A stretch of DNA of 64,000 nucleotides from Gibbula magus (lineage: Eukaryota > Mollusca > Gastropoda > Trochida > Trochidae): the NCBI GenBank assembly GCA_936450465.1, contig OW388296.1, positions 55,790,431 through 55,854,430 on the forward strand, written 5' to 3'. Made by a program: the position numbers and the translations under genes. This document shows positions 35,836-48,281 of the stretch, piece after piece. The notes beneath the pieces were generated by a model, which saw only the letters and a program-made list of their open reading frames with translations, was not told the DNA's origin and searched no databases. How positions within the stretch are numbered: the first letter of the stretch is position 1; each line of letters opens with the position of its first letter.

Positions 35836-38800
35836 TGGACTAACTGAATCAGCAACTAAGTGATTATCCTGAACTTAAAACTTTTCCACAGGACTTTATC
35901 AAGGATAGAATTAAACCAGGATCGCAAATCATTCCCGATCACTTAATTTAATAAGAACACGTTTTCACAACCCTATTCCTGTCAACTATAAATAGAAACT
36001 GGGCACATTTCCTTGGTCACCTGTACTGACAGGAAACAAGGGGGAGTCACTCAATGTCCAGGTGATGCTCAGAATACCATTGAACACCTGTATACATACG
36101 TTGAACCCTGACCTTTGTACCCAGCCCCCATACCAGGTGTTGGCATCTACATCGACAGATTTCCTTTACTCTATATCATCCTGCTGTGGATTGGATATCC
36201 TTATATTTAAGTTGATACCCTTGTAACAAGGCCCCTTGTTTCTCATATTTTGACTCATGTACAGACATAGAATCTCACCCAATATCTTCTCATATCAAAT
36301 ATGTATCAAGTTGATTAAAGTAAAATATATTGAGTGTTGAGTGTCAGAAGACGGAAGGGTTCATTATCTTATTCATCATCCATGAATTCGTCATTCTTTT
36401 AAAGTTATCAGTTTAAATATTTCTGTAATATAATATCTGAAAACAAAACTACCATTTTGCTTTCCTGAGTGACATCCTTGAAGTCACAGAATATTTATGT
36501 CATTGGCATTATATGGCCAGGTAGAATTGGTAAACCATTAACTTTGTGATATCATAGCGCTGTGACATTATAAAATTTGGGACATCGTAGCATATTGACA
36601 TCTTTTCATCATTGATGTTAAAGCATTGTATGTTCATGAACTTATATTGTTATAGCTTTATTATAATTCGATTGTAGTGATTTCTCCTTTGTAGGTACAA
36701 TTTCTTAAATAATTTAAGAATTTATTCTAAATGAGTCTAAGTGATGTTGAGTTGGAATTGAGCTGAGACATAATTTTCAAAAGATGAAGTGTTTTACATC
36801 CTCAGATTACTAGTTATCATTCCTGTAAATTTGCCCTCAGAATGTTTTGGCACAAATGAAGTATACTGCTCAATTGTTACATGAAGAGTCAAGAATATAT
36901 CAGCTGTATTACAAAATCCTTTAAACAGTGTATAACTATGTCGTCTTAGTAAATATTTAAAGATTATTTTAAAGTATCAAGATTGTCTATTCAAATAAAA
37001 CAATTTAATGTATCATAATTATTTCTGTGTTAACCTCAATGCTTAGATATTCTCCTTGCATCATGTTGTCAGACAGCTTTGGAGAAAAGCTATATCTTCA
37101 AAGGTGTCCTTATAAAGTTGTCAATTATAACTGATTGATCGATTACATTTAACACTTTTTTAAAAGTTGTGACTAATCAAAATTCTTTGAAAAGTCTAAA
37201 AATGCAAAAAATACTTTTAATGAGATTCTCTTTACAATTCACACTCAGAATGCTTCAAAAGGAATGGCCTCTCTTTTTCCTGTCCTTCTTGAAACAGACT
37301 GTGACAATTTAATTCAGACGTATTGTTATAAATTCCAGTTTCATGATTTAACAAATTTGATTACAACTCCAAAACTGAACAGCATATGGCGATATTTACA
37401 TAATAGGATCAATCCACGAGAGCAGATCGAAAGCTGCAATTATGTTGTCAGCCTCGCGACAACTTAAGACGTTCCCAGACGACTTTAAAAAAACATCCTT
37501 TTTGGCTTTATTCTGAATGACTTCTATTTTGGGGCAAGTTTTAATGTCATGGCTAGAGAGGAAATTCAGAATTTGTTTCTGGAGAAGAAAATCAATACCC
37601 TTTCTGAAATGTCTGTCTGTGCGTCTCTCACTTCCTTATCAGAATGGTAACCTTAGGAAATTTGTCTGTATAGCGACTGAGGTCTCCCTTCAAAGGATCC
37701 AATATGAATAGAACACAGGATAAAGTTAGACTGCCTATACTTAACGGGTTTAGAGTCTCACAACTGTCTGAGATCCAGCACTTGACTTTTCTCCTTTCTT
37801 ATCCCTTCCATTGTTGGTTCATTTAGGGTGAATGTCTGGGTTAGGTTACTGGTCATGTTCATGTGAAGCTTTCAGGAAATGAAAGTCTTTGAAGAAGAAA
37901 TAGAGAAATCATGAAAACTGGAATATGTATTCTGATTTAATTTTTAATGTAGATATTTGTCTTAGTCTCTGTGATATTTTGTGATATATTGATTAAAAAA
38001 TAATATTTATGAAAACAAAATTCTGTCAAAATGTAAAAAAAAATTGATAAAGATTTATAGGAGAGAGATAGTGCAGAAGTATTTGATTTAGAAAAAATCT
38101 TTTATGCAAAAAAACCCTGTCAATTTGTAGAAAAGATTTGATAAAGAAATGTACGAGAGTGAGAAAATGCAGAAGTCTACTGTTGGAATCCTCTACTGAA
38201 GAAAACTGTCCTACATGAAGAGAGAGTTTATTGCAATGTTAAATTGAAGTACATTTACAGTGAAACGGTAGTTCCATCATCAGTCTGTAAGGTCAAGCTA
38301 GTGCTTGTATGTTTCACTCACAGGGATAGTCATCTCCCAGTAATTATACTATCTCCCATATCTAAAGTGAAAAAATATTGAAAGCAACATCAAAATTGCT
38401 AATAACCTTACATCGCATATGAGCAGAAAATAATTTTAGAGAGATCAGATTTTTCAATCCAAATTTTTAGAATGATCATATTATTGGAAGTACTGGTATA
38501 TGGATTAATCAAATTTTCAAAAAGAAGTGTATTTTAACTGAGGGAAATTCAAAATTAAGGCTCTGCTTGATTTATCTACTTTGGATGCTCATTTTGTCAT
38601 GTTGCCTGTATATAGTACATATCTTCAAGCAAAACGACATCTTATATTCTCACATTAACCAATAACTAACTTGATAATAACTAAACTCAGAATGTTGACA
38701 AAATGAAGTTAATGACCAAGGTTACATGTAATATTGATTCTTGTTGGTTCATCTGCAAATGTAACCATTACAATTCAAGCTGCTAAGTTAGAGTGAGTTT

Positions 38801-39086
38801 CAACATCGAAGTGTTATGCAGTGATCAGACTAATATCACATAGCCGTTCATCTGCAAATGTTACATCTATCATTACACTGTCTCTCTGTGGGAGGATGTG
38901 TAAATACCAGGAGGTCAGGGGGAAACGAGGGGGCAGGGATTTGTTAACATCCTCCCTTGGGTCTCACCTGCATAGAATCTCATTAACTTCATCCCTCAGG
39001 TGGGCTTATGGTTATGAATATCTTTACAGATAAAAACTATTTTGTATTTTATATGTCTTCTGGTTGCGTATTTACTCTTTACATAA
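35836..39086 (+). other. Intron between exons 2 and 3
   Basis: No exon or named repeat recognised. ORFs at 37264 and 37517 (67 and 64 codons) are in a slightly less A+T-rich stretch but show no domain. Confidence 0.6.
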
Positions 39087-39150
39087 GCAGATCCAGATAT
39101 TTTCAAAGGGAGGGGGTTGGGGTGTTCACTTATTGAAAAGAGGGTTGGTT
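39087..39150 (+). repeat. Dispersed G-rich GCAGATCCAG repeat
   Basis: GCAGATCCAGATATTTTCAA then GGGAGGGGGTTGGGGTGTTC, CACTTATTGAAAAGAGGG. Same family as 54226-54355 (+), 54010-54135 (+), and 41341-41424 and 46422-46490 (minus). Confidence 0.65.
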
Positions 39151-39830
39151 TAGCTAGTGGCCAATCAAGATTTATAACCGTTGTTAAGGAGTTGTGCATA
39201 TCCAGCAATTTGACTGAAAAAGGCCTGGTGCTAAATTAATTTCACAGCCATTTCATTTGATAAATCTTGATTTTGGATCATTTGAAAAATATTATTTATA
39301 TATGTATATATCATTGAATTGATTTTAGTTTTATGTTACATAGATTCAATAAGCCTGAAATTCTGTGATCATGTATCTCTTATCATCATTGAAATTTTGT
39401 CCATAATGGTTAACAAATAAAATAGAAAATGAGAATATTTTGGAATGTAAATTTTCATAATGTGTGCAAATGTGTGAATTCTGATTATAAGATAAATCTT
39501 TTGAAGAAAATGCTTTGAAAAAAAATATGCTAATCTTAAATCAATTCCCATTTGGAGGTAAGTCTTTATGATTGTTGCAAATTTCTTAGAATTATACATG
39601 ATAATGACTTTCATTAGCTTTGTTTATTCATGAACTCTTTGCTATTAAGAATTCTGTAAGCTATTTTTAATGGGTAATCTCTTCACACAGCAAGGTACAA
39701 GAAGCTATTATCAACGTGGTTATCACATAAGCTCTACATATCTGCATTTTTCATGCATTTTAAAGATCAAGTTCCTCTTAAGTATCAGCAAGCAACTATT
39801 TAAAACAAACATGATAAACTTTTCACTTAA

Positions 39831-40320
39831 AGGTGCATCCATTGTGTTTCATAAAATTTAATTTGGCTTTAATACGTTCCAACTCACCACATGTGCTGTT
39901 TACAATACTAACAAATTCACCTAGCTTGCATATTCATCCCCAATCGCTAAATATATCATAATGACTAGTTTCCAATTAAAATCGAGTAACATCAGTATGC
40001 ATGTGCAGAAACCGAAAGTGCACGTAATATTTACATGCACAGTAGTTATATGACCTATTGAACAGTATCAACCCAAATTTGTTATTTTGTCTGGTGTAAA
40101 TAAGATTCCAAAATTACGTTTGACTCATTGGCGCGCGCCACACGCGGTGCATTGTCCGGTTTTCGATCAGAAATCACTACTTTTACCTTCATATCGTCAA
40201 TATACCAAGTCGAGTATCATTAAAATGATTGTTTTCGGTAACAGTTGGTACTTCTCGATAAAATAAGACCATTGATAACGTTTGTCATATTTGACCCCCA
40301 ACAACACAATGGATGTACCT
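39831..40320. mobile_element. TTAA-flanked MITE, family 2, in intron 2
   Basis: TTAA at 39827-39830 and 40321-40324 enclose 490 bp with inverted ends AGGTGCATCCATTGTGTT and AGGTACATCCATTGTGTT (17 of 18). The interior is noncoding with a small G+C-rich patch (GGCGCGCGCCACACGCGG near 40130). A separate family from the AGGCGCTGTAGC elements. Confidence 0.82.
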
Positions 40321-41340
40321 TTAAAGTACATCATCTAATCTTTATAGGCAAAAACGGTTCTGTTATCTGTGTAGAATATGTAAGTGTGCTTACAACATAC
40401 AACTAACAATTTTGAACTGCAAGCACTTATCTGATGTATAACCATATTATTAAAGCTTACGAATAGGTAGTTATGGCAATTTTGTACAATTTTTAAATTG
40501 GAAGTTATATTAATGACCAATTAATGGCAGCTCCTTGTTTTGTTAAAATATTAAATCTCAGAGTTAATTTCAGTTGTTTATTGTAGACTCAAGAACAGTA
40601 AAAAACTTTAATGAACAAACTGATGTTGAATTAGTGATAGCCTTAATGCCAGACTAAAAATAATTATTTATCAAACAATTTGATTATGGTAATTTCATTT
40701 TATCCTGAAATCCATTTTATGGCATATTCATGTAGTTAGTAAAGTTGTTTCTCTTAAATTGAGCTAGATATACCAGTTAACCTTTGTAACAGAGATAGGT
40801 TTAATGTCAGACTGAACAATCAGTGAAAATAGAATTAATAGCCTTATATATCTATCTTCTTCCGTTTCACAATCTGTGCAGTTTCAATTAAGATGGAGTT
40901 GGATTTCATTATTTCTAAGAATAAACCTAAATATCAATAAAAAGGTCATTGGATGATAAAACTTATCTTTACTTTTTAACATTCATGTAATTACTGCATT
41001 ATAGGATTTCACATTTACACATTTTCTTATCATCCTTAAGTTTGTTGAGCAGTAAAATTGTGGATATGGATTGAAATTAAAACTATTTTGATGATTTAAT
41101 TAAATAAGGGAGTAAATATATGACAAATGTTAAGGAACGTAGTGAAACAAATTTGTTGAGACATTTAAATGAGATATATCCATGATATGATTAGAAAAGT
41201 ATATTCCTCAGTGAAATGAAACTCGGCTTGTGCAATTATGTTTTACTGACGTAGTAAGTTTAATAAATCATATTAAACTTTCATCAGACCTTAATCATAC
41301 ACAAATAAGCAGCAGAACCAAAGGGGAGGGGATTCAGGAG

Positions 41341-41424
41341 ATCCCCCCTGAAAACCCAAAAGATACCCCAACCCCTTTCAATAAGCAAACCTCTCCCCAT
41401 TAAATAAAAAATTCTGGACCTGCC
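41341..41424 (-). repeat. Dispersed G-rich repeat, minus orientation
   Basis: The complement reads GGCAGGTCCAGAATTTTTTA...TTGCTTATTGAAAGGGGTTG. Member of the GCAGATCCAG family. Confidence 0.6.
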
Positions 41425-41686
41425 AATGCAGATGATTCCAAATTTCATTTCATTCCTTTCAGTTTTGTTAAGTGAACATAATTTTTGTATATCAGTGTCT
41501 CAGGAACTAATCATTTCAACAGTTTAAGGGTTAAACTATCATTGAGCCTAAGTAGAATTAGTTTTCTTCCCGAGATAAAATCAATCCCCTCAGATTCATA
41601 CTCTCCAATGGAGAGAGTGAAATGAAAGAAAACTATGTTGTATGATGTAAAGCATGAGATGACATATGATCACATTTTCTCTGTAG

Positions 41687-41835
41687 GTGTTCCGCTTCCG
41701 GATCGTGATGCAGAACCGGACCCAGAACATGCTCCCGGCGGAGGTGATCACCCAGATGTTCTCCAACATAGAGAGCATATTCCAGTTCCACCACGACTTC
41801 CTCCTGCCTCAACTCGAGGAACGCATGAGCAACTG
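41687..41835 (+). CDS. FGD-like exon 3: DH domain
   Basis: 149 bp. It encodes residues 399-447 plus two bases of the Trp 448 codon, including NMLPAEVITQMFSNIESIFQ and FHHDFLLPQLEERMSNW, typical of the FGD DH domain (the family pattern is FxNIxxIxxFHxxFLLPxLExR). Acceptor TTTCTCTGTAG, donor AACTG|GTAGGT. Noticeably G+C-richer than the surrounding intron. Confidence 0.93.
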
Positions 41836-41865
41836 GTAGGTTAAAGTTCATGTTTGTGAAGGGCT

Positions 41866-41936
41866 GGATAACAGTGTGGTTAGCATGTCTGTGGTTTGAA
41901 TCCCTGTCCTCAACTTTATCAAATTTAGAGAACCTG
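41866..41936 (+). mobile_element. SINE head fragment in intron 3
   Basis: GTGGTTAGCATGTCTG (A-box region) and GGTTTGAATCCC (B-box region) match the head of the SINE at 7431-7768 with an internal deletion. It starts about 30 bp after an FGD exon donor. Confidence 0.6.
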
Positions 41937-42942
41937 CAGTAAGGTCTGGGTGTAATGGTACAATAAGCTCAGTTCAGTGCCACTTTTTCTTTTTTCAATA
42001 CTCAGAGGTTTCACTGCTATGTTATCGTAGACTTTACCTGAACTGTCATGTTGATGTAAGGGAAAGGTTCTTTAGATTTGCATAAAACCCAAAAATTCAT
42101 TAAACATCAAAGCACATTCATTGTACACATACATAAACCATTCGAAGGAACAACATGCTTCTCCAAGATAATGAACCTCTTACCAGAAATTGTACCATTT
42201 ACGCATTGCCCTGTAAAGACATCATCCCAAAACAAATTTGAGGAACCAAATTGGCACCAAAGGAAACATTCAGACATGCTACAACAAGGCCAGTGTTAAT
42301 CTTCTCAAAACAACAAGGGTTCTATTGATGATCCTTGCAGATGACCACTCCATATGATGAGTGTAATGACTCCTTGGCCTGGAACATGACTCATTAACAC
42401 AGCGGTCAAGTGCTTTGTAAGAAGATGACCGATTGCACTGACCAATTACTCGGCCACTGGTCTGATGACCAATGTCCAAACATCAAAGAGAGCATCACTG
42501 TGTTGGTCAGATTAGTGATTTATCAATTGGAAGTGCTCCTGTTCAGCTATGATCAAGAGGTTGATTGTGGCCAGGGGCTTGATAACTTTATCTGCAGTAG
42601 AGATCTGTTCTTTATGCAGTTAGGTTTGGTGCAATGCTTCACTGTTATTCAGTGCTAAACCACATATGGTTGGTTGTTCTAGTCATTGCTTTCAGGTTGC
42701 ATAACCAAAACGGCAGGCTAAGCATAAAGGGTTGTTTTGCCAATAATGTCATCAGATAAAATGGACATTATCTTGAATAAGTCAAGGCCAAGTCTCTTAT
42801 TATTTTTGTTCAAAATTTCAAAATTTCAACATTCAAATAAAATGGCATTAATCTGCTGATATTACTTCTGATTTTCCTTCTCCTTTTCCTAGACTTGATC
42901 AAATATGTTTAACTCCTTGGGGTTTGAGTTAATATAAGATTA

Positions 42943-43939
42943 CCGTATATTACCGGGTATAAGTCGAGAATTTGATACCAAAAATTAGGGGGTCAAGGAG
43001 GGGGGTCGACTTATACACGGGGTCTATGTTTCAGACCCAAAAATCTAGAGGCCAGGTAAGTATCTGCCAGCCCATCAAGTCGAACGGACGATGTTTACAG
43101 GGGAAACAATTCACAAACATCGATGTCCAGTCAATATTAAAATCATTGAATAAAAAACATATGCTTTATTGTTGTCTTTTTAAAATACAAATATAGCGTG
43201 ATATATAAATAAAAAATTACATTTCAATCACGAAAGTTCATTAAAGTTTATATTATAATCTTCACTATTACCTGACAAACATCGATCGATATCTAGCCTT
43301 GATGCAAGTCGAGTGACCCGATACGGTCACGTGGACCAATGAGATTCTACATAGAAGCCGGTGACATGCGAGATAGATCCTCGTGAAAAAATAATCAAGT
43401 GTTTACGCAGTGAGAAGTGCAAATTACGGGTACGAGTAAACGTATAATTTCTGAGATGTTCTAACATAATAGCATATATTCAAAAATATTTAGAGAAACA
43501 TAAATTGCCGATTGTCATTGTATTGTTACTGAGATGTTCACCATTTATCTTGTATAATAGTGTATATTCAATACTGGTTAATAGACAGACGTGTGAGTAA
43601 GGTTGTGAAGAGATTTGTTAATTGCCAGTCAAGGTAGTGATTCATTAGCGCATCCGGTAATTATCTAAGCTTTGATGTTTAATTAACAGTAATTGATAGT
43701 AATTAACATTAATTAAAGCCTGTCACTTCTCATCTCAAAAGTAAAAGTAATGTCATTTTACGTCTTTTTCTACTAGGTAACAATTTAACTATTCACCGGT
43801 TATTCACTCGGTGTCAGTCAGCACGTGGTAAAAGGGGGGTCGACTTATACATGAGATATAGGGTTTTGACCAGTATTTGGGTAGTTGAGAAAGGGGGTCG
43901 ACTTATACCGAGGGTCGACTTATACCCGGTAATATACGG
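42943..43939. mobile_element. 1-kb TA-flanked MITE with subterminal GTCGACTTATAC repeats, intron 3
   Basis: TA at 42941-42942 and 43940-43941. The terminal inverted repeat is 25 bp and perfect, starting CCGTATATTACCGGGTATAA. GGGTCGACTTATAC-type motifs recur near both ends (about 43004, 43838, 43894 and 43912), giving clustered subterminal repeats as expected for transposase binding. No coding capacity seen. A related terminal motif occurs at 52917-53201. Confidence 0.85.
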
Positions 43940-43941
43940 TA

Positions 43942-44077
43942 GTCAACAAGATTTTCTGGATAACAAATTCTTCATCATCATGTAATTTCACCTGATGTAG
44001 GAGTAAGCATAACTCAGAATCGGAAACATAGTGTATGCTAACAAGAAAGTAGTTATCTAGACAATCTTGTATTCTTT
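43942..44077 (+). repeat. Foldback copy of hammerhead-like repeat, abutting the TA MITE
   Basis: Arms CAAGATTTTCTGGATAACAA (43946-43965) and, inverted, AGTAGTTATCTAGACAATCT (near 44048-44067). The centre reads CTGATGTAGGAGTAAGCATA ACTC, then CGGAAAC (43992-44027), with a GAGT/ACTC stem. It begins at the right end of the 42943-43939 element. Confidence 0.5.
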
Positions 44078-45057
44078 TGTATCCACTTCTACATATCCTT
44101 CAAAGATATAGTCTGCATAGAGCCCACCATCTGACCTGACCTAACCTCTTAGTCACCGGCTGTGAAGTAAAATGCTTGGATTGTGATGATCAGACCACTC
44201 TCCTGGTAAATGCCTAGGGAACAGAATGCTTTGATTGGGAAGTAAAGAGATGATATTTGATCTGTAATTGAAACAAATTTCTTCTTTCTTGTTATGCTCT
44301 TCAGATCTTTGCTTTTCAAATCTTGCAATGTTCTGTATGAGAAATGATTCGTACTAATTAGATTTCTTACAGTCGTGGTGAGATAATGTGTTAATTAGTG
44401 ATGACCGGTTTTTGTATGACTAATAGTTCTTCTTAAAAGTACTTAAATGGTAAATTTGTTAGCCTTTTGGTTTTAGAAATCTCCTGGTAAAAGATATTAT
44501 TCTTGTTGGCGCTGAGAAGTTTTTATTTTATTTCACTGATTATATGATCAGCTTAATTTTCTCTTTATTACCCCACCTATGTCTCTTCTACTAAAATGAA
44601 ATATTGTTTAACCTGTCAATAGCGTAATGGAGATATGTAATGAAATGCGTAATGAAAATGTTTGATATAAGGTAGTATGGCTTTTGCAGAGTGTCAAATT
44701 CATATGCATCGTGCTATACATTGTATGAGAGAGAGAGGAAATCAGAGAATGGACATTTTGATATCAATAATCATTTGGCAATTATGAAATAAAATGAATA
44801 GAAAATTAAAAAGAATTGTTGACCTTCGTCTTAATGATATGAAAGATCCACAACATAAACAAATTATGAACAAACACATTTATTATTATTATGTATCGGT
44901 ATGTCTACAGAAACATAATTATGTGCAAGATGCAAAAGAAGACAATTTGTGATTTGATTAAACAGAATGTACATTAATTTCTATAACTATACAAACAATA
45001 TTTAATTTAACTTCTTGGTAAAGTTGATTGCATGTTTCTTTTCTATTTTGTCACCAG

Positions 45058-45214
45058 GGAGCAGAAGAAAAAGATCGGTGACTTGATGAAGCAGAATGCA
45101 CCCTTTCTGAAGTTGTACACAGACTATGTTAAAAACTTTGACAATGCTATGACTCTCATCAACACCTGGAAGGAGAAGTCTGTCAAGTTTGCTGCCCTCA
45201 TTATGGAAATACAG
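45058..45214 (+). CDS. FGD-like exon 4: DH domain
   Basis: 157 bp. The first base completes the Trp codon from the previous exon, then come 52 codons (EQKKKIGDLMKQ..., then APFLKLYTDYVKNFDNA). The APFLKxYxxYVKNFDxA block is diagnostic for FGD-type DH domains. Acceptor TTTTGTCACCAG, donor ATACAG|GTGAGA, phase 0 out. Confidence 0.94.
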
Positions 45215-45445
45215 GTGAGAATTATGAAGAGAAACTTGTTAGGCATGTGAATATATAAGATGAAAACAAAAAGTGGAGATTTGATGAGCTGCTAAAACTA
45301 AATGAACTAATTAAGGTATTAACATATGTAAAAACACATTTAATTATCGTTATTGAACTAAATGGATCCTTGTGATTTTTGCTTTGGTACAAATCATAAA
45401 AAAATTTTCAGAAATTACCTCATATTTGTACTAGTATGTACAGCA

Positions 45446-45671
45446 GCAACTTCCAAACGCAAGGCATAACTCTTGCCAGTCTGCATTACTGGCTGATTTA
45501 ACCCTTGCGGTATTTCCCTCACTTTGTTGTGTCAAGATAGTGAATCGCTACACTAGAAATGCATAGTGGGCCTGGATTTCTAAACACAGATTTCTTAAGG
45601 AAATACTGCAAGGCCTAAATCAGCCAGTAATGGAGACTGGCAAGAGTTATGCCTTGAATTGGGAAGTTGGT
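45446..45671. mobile_element. Foldback MITE with about 70-bp arms, intron 4
   Basis: AAGGCATAACTCTTGCCAGT, CTGCATTACTGGCTGATTTA and CTTGCGGTATTTCC (45446-45517) recur inverted at 45598-45671 with about 85% identity. The central 80 bp is unique. No coding capacity. Target duplication not clear. Confidence 0.78.
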
Positions 45672-46421
45672 ACAGCAGTAGGTGAAAACACCTCTGGGAT
45701 GCATTTATACATCAATGCTTTTTAATAGACTCTGGACAAGAACTTTAGAAATGTCAAAAATGCAACTTTTGCCTGAATTAGGAATTTTCTTGTGACCCCT
45801 CTTTAAAAGTAGGCAAAAAATAGCAATAATTAATATGTCCAAGTATAATGGATGGAACAAAATGGTTTGTCATTGTTTAAATTTGAGCAACAAATATGCC
45901 TCTTTTGAAAAACAAAGATAAACATGAAAACTGTTCAAGAATGTGACCAGGTGTTACAGTTTAACTCTTACACAAACTAGGTCGTTGGGGGAGAAATACA
46001 GGTGTGTTGTTTGTGGAAAGGGGGAGCATGGGAGGGACTGAGGTTAGAAAGCTGGGTCTAATTGAAACAGTTAAGTGCAACTATTTTTAAAGAGAGGAGG
46101 AAACGAGAAACTAATCGACTTCAGGTTCTTTAAGGAAACGTTACACTGAGGTGCGCTCACCTGTCTTCTGGAGTAAGGTTGGACCATTTCTGGGGAAAGA
46201 GTGCTTGATAAATAGTGTTATAACTTTTCTGACTTTTTGAAAATGATTTTGATCAAAATGCTAAGAATCTTTCAAGACATCTTCATTTGATTAGTTTTCC
46301 CACAAAATAAAATCATCTGATAAAGGTTCAGTTAACATGATTTTATAATATTTGTATTTACTTGTACTGTAGTCATATTTCTATTTACATTTATCATTGT
46401 TAAACTATTCAATATTTGATG

Positions 46422-46490
46422 GACCCCAAAGATGAACCCCCTACTTTTCATTGAGTAAACCCCCTTTTAAGATTTCTGGATCCGCCACTG
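46422..46490 (-). repeat. Dispersed G-rich repeat, minus orientation
   Basis: The complement reads GGCGGATCCAGAAATCTTAA, AAGGGGGTTTACTCAATGAA, AAGTAGGGGG. Member of the GCAGATCCAG family. Confidence 0.6.
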
Positions 46491-46776
46491 TCACATGATG
46501 TGTATTTGGTAATTTTTAATAATTAGCAGTTATATTCAAATGAAATAAATTTGAAAACATTGGCTAAAGATTTGTTTGTACCATATATTATTGATTCAAA
46601 ATATATATATATATAAAGCACACAATATTATAATTTATTTCATTTGAATACAACAATTTATTATGAATGTTATCATAAAAGTCTATAATGATTGCAGGTA
46701 TTCATTTAGAATGTATATTTCAATATTTACATATTCATATATATTTATTACTATTCATAATCACATTTGTTTTCAG

Positions 46777-46864
46777 CAAATGCGAGAGTGTGGGTCACTA
46801 TCTCTACAACATCACATGCTGGAGCCAATACAGAGAGTTCCTAGATACGAGATGCTGCTCAAAG
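46777..46864 (+). CDS. FGD-like exon 5: DH catalytic helix
   Basis: 88 bp, 29 codons plus one base. It encodes [20 protein letters not shown], the most conserved DH segment (CR3), which contacts the GTPase switch regions. The expected Pro, Gln-Arg and Arg-Tyr residues are all present. Acceptor TTTGTTTTCAG, donor AAAG|GTGTGA. Confidence 0.95.
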
Positions 46865-47212
46865 GTGTGACATCGTTTTTTAAATAATTATTTTAATCAG
46901 AAAAGATTGAAAAAAAAACATTTGATGTTCAATCTCCAATAAAATATCTCTCACATTAACTAAAGGAAGAAATTTTGTTTCTAGCTACCAGGATATTTTT
47001 GCGGTTGGATTTAGCTTGCCATCCAATATTTTCAATATTTTGTTAATATTTGATTTTAGTTTTCATGGCTTTTGATGTTCCATATTCCATCAAAGATATA
47101 GAAATATTGAAGATATTTAAGATATCAAAGATATATTATATCAGCAGTAGTTGATATTTAAAAAGTGAAGCCAAATGCTTTTCATGATTTTTGTTTATTG
47201 TTATATTTTCAG

Positions 47213-47263
47213 ATTACATCAAAGTTCTTCCACCAGACTCACCCGATCACCCAGATGCTCAAG
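47213..47263 (+). CDS. FGD-like exon 6: DH domain, small exon
   Basis: 51 bp. The first two bases finish an Asp codon begun in the preceding exon (LLK-D-Y), then YIKVLPPDSPDHPDAQ plus one base. This matches the KDYLLKLPxxSPDxxDAQ region of vertebrate FGDs. Acceptor TTATATTTTCAG, donor CAAG|GTTTGT. Confidence 0.9.
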
Positions 47264-47396
47264 GTTTGTGAAATATTTTCCTTCATTAATTAGTAAGCAT
47301 GAATAAACATAATATTAATTTGAGAATATGAAAACATGTATGAAATGTTATACTTGACAGTAATAAATTTGAAATGTATGATTAATATTTTTCCAG

Positions 47397-47455
47397 CTGC
47401 CCTCAATCTTGTCACTACTGCTGCCAAACATTCCAATGAAGCTATGAAGAAAATT
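47397..47455 (+). CDS. FGD-like exon 7: end of DH domain
   Basis: 59 bp. Completes an Ala codon, then 19 codons (ALNLVTTAAKHSNEAMKKI), the last DH helix, which in the family reads ...IATAAEHSNAAIRKM. Acceptor TATTTTTCCAG, donor AAAATT|GTAAGT, phase 0 out. Confidence 0.92.
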
Positions 47456-47879
47456 GTAAGTGATGTGATAAACATTAAATATATATTTTCATGGATCTTT
47501 TTTGTGAAACAGTGATGATGAATGTACCATGATTTTATTATGAACATATTTATGATTTACATGTATTTGTACACATCCTAAAATTTATGAAAACTTTAAT
47601 TAAAATGCAATTTATTATATGATTTTCGACAAAATTATTTATATTTTTATCAAAACTGTGTAACGTACTTAATAAACCTAAATAGAGTGACAGCTCATCT
47701 ACTTCAGATAAAACTGTTAACTAAATTCATGCATACCTAAGCATCTTTGTAATAGAAGGTATTACTAAAATATTTTGGGGATTTATTTTATCAATTCAAA
47801 TGAAATTGTTAAGTTTAATTAAGGTTTTAAAGATCTATAAGCACAATTGTAATTAAGTTATCTTGTATTAATGTTTCAG

Positions 47880-48029
47880 GAGAAATTTCGTAAGCTGTTA
47901 GAGATTCACCAGTCTCTGCGAGGGATCAACGTTGACTTCATCAGCCCAACACGAGAACTCATCCGCGAAGGATCCGTCACCAAGATCTCGGCCCGGAGCG
48001 GCGAGAAACAACTCCGATATATATTTTTG
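47880..48029 (+). CDS. FGD-like exon 8: DH-PH linker and start of PH1
   Basis: 150 bp, 50 codons, phase 0. It carries the DH-PH linker (EKFRKLLEIHQSL) and the family signature DFISPTRELIREGSVTKISA, which opens the first PH domain. Acceptor TTAATGTTTCAG, donor TTTTTG|GTATGT. Confidence 0.94.
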
Positions 48030-48281
48030 GTATGTAAATTTTGTTTTTGTTTTTAAGCATTTTCATGGCTCATATAATCATTGATGGGAAGGGGACGGCA
48101 CTGATTGACAAACCAGAACATCAGTCCAAAATATAGAGTCCATTGTATCTAGTCTAGACTTTGCAAATTTGAAAGAATAGATTTTATATTCATGTTAGTA
48201 AATGACATCAAAGACTCGTATTATGTTGAATATTTTCCTTTCTATATTTCTCTTGATCTTGATGATTGTTATTTGTTACAG

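Noticed and set aside
37264..37711. Extra FGD exon(s) in intron 2
   Set aside because: Open frames of 64-67 codons have no similarity to the DH region, and exons 2 and 3 already join seamlessly in phase and in family alignment.
41633..41851. Two minus-strand and one shifted plus-strand ORF over exon 3
   Set aside because: Shadows of the real DH exon, whose frame is fixed by homology and splice phases.
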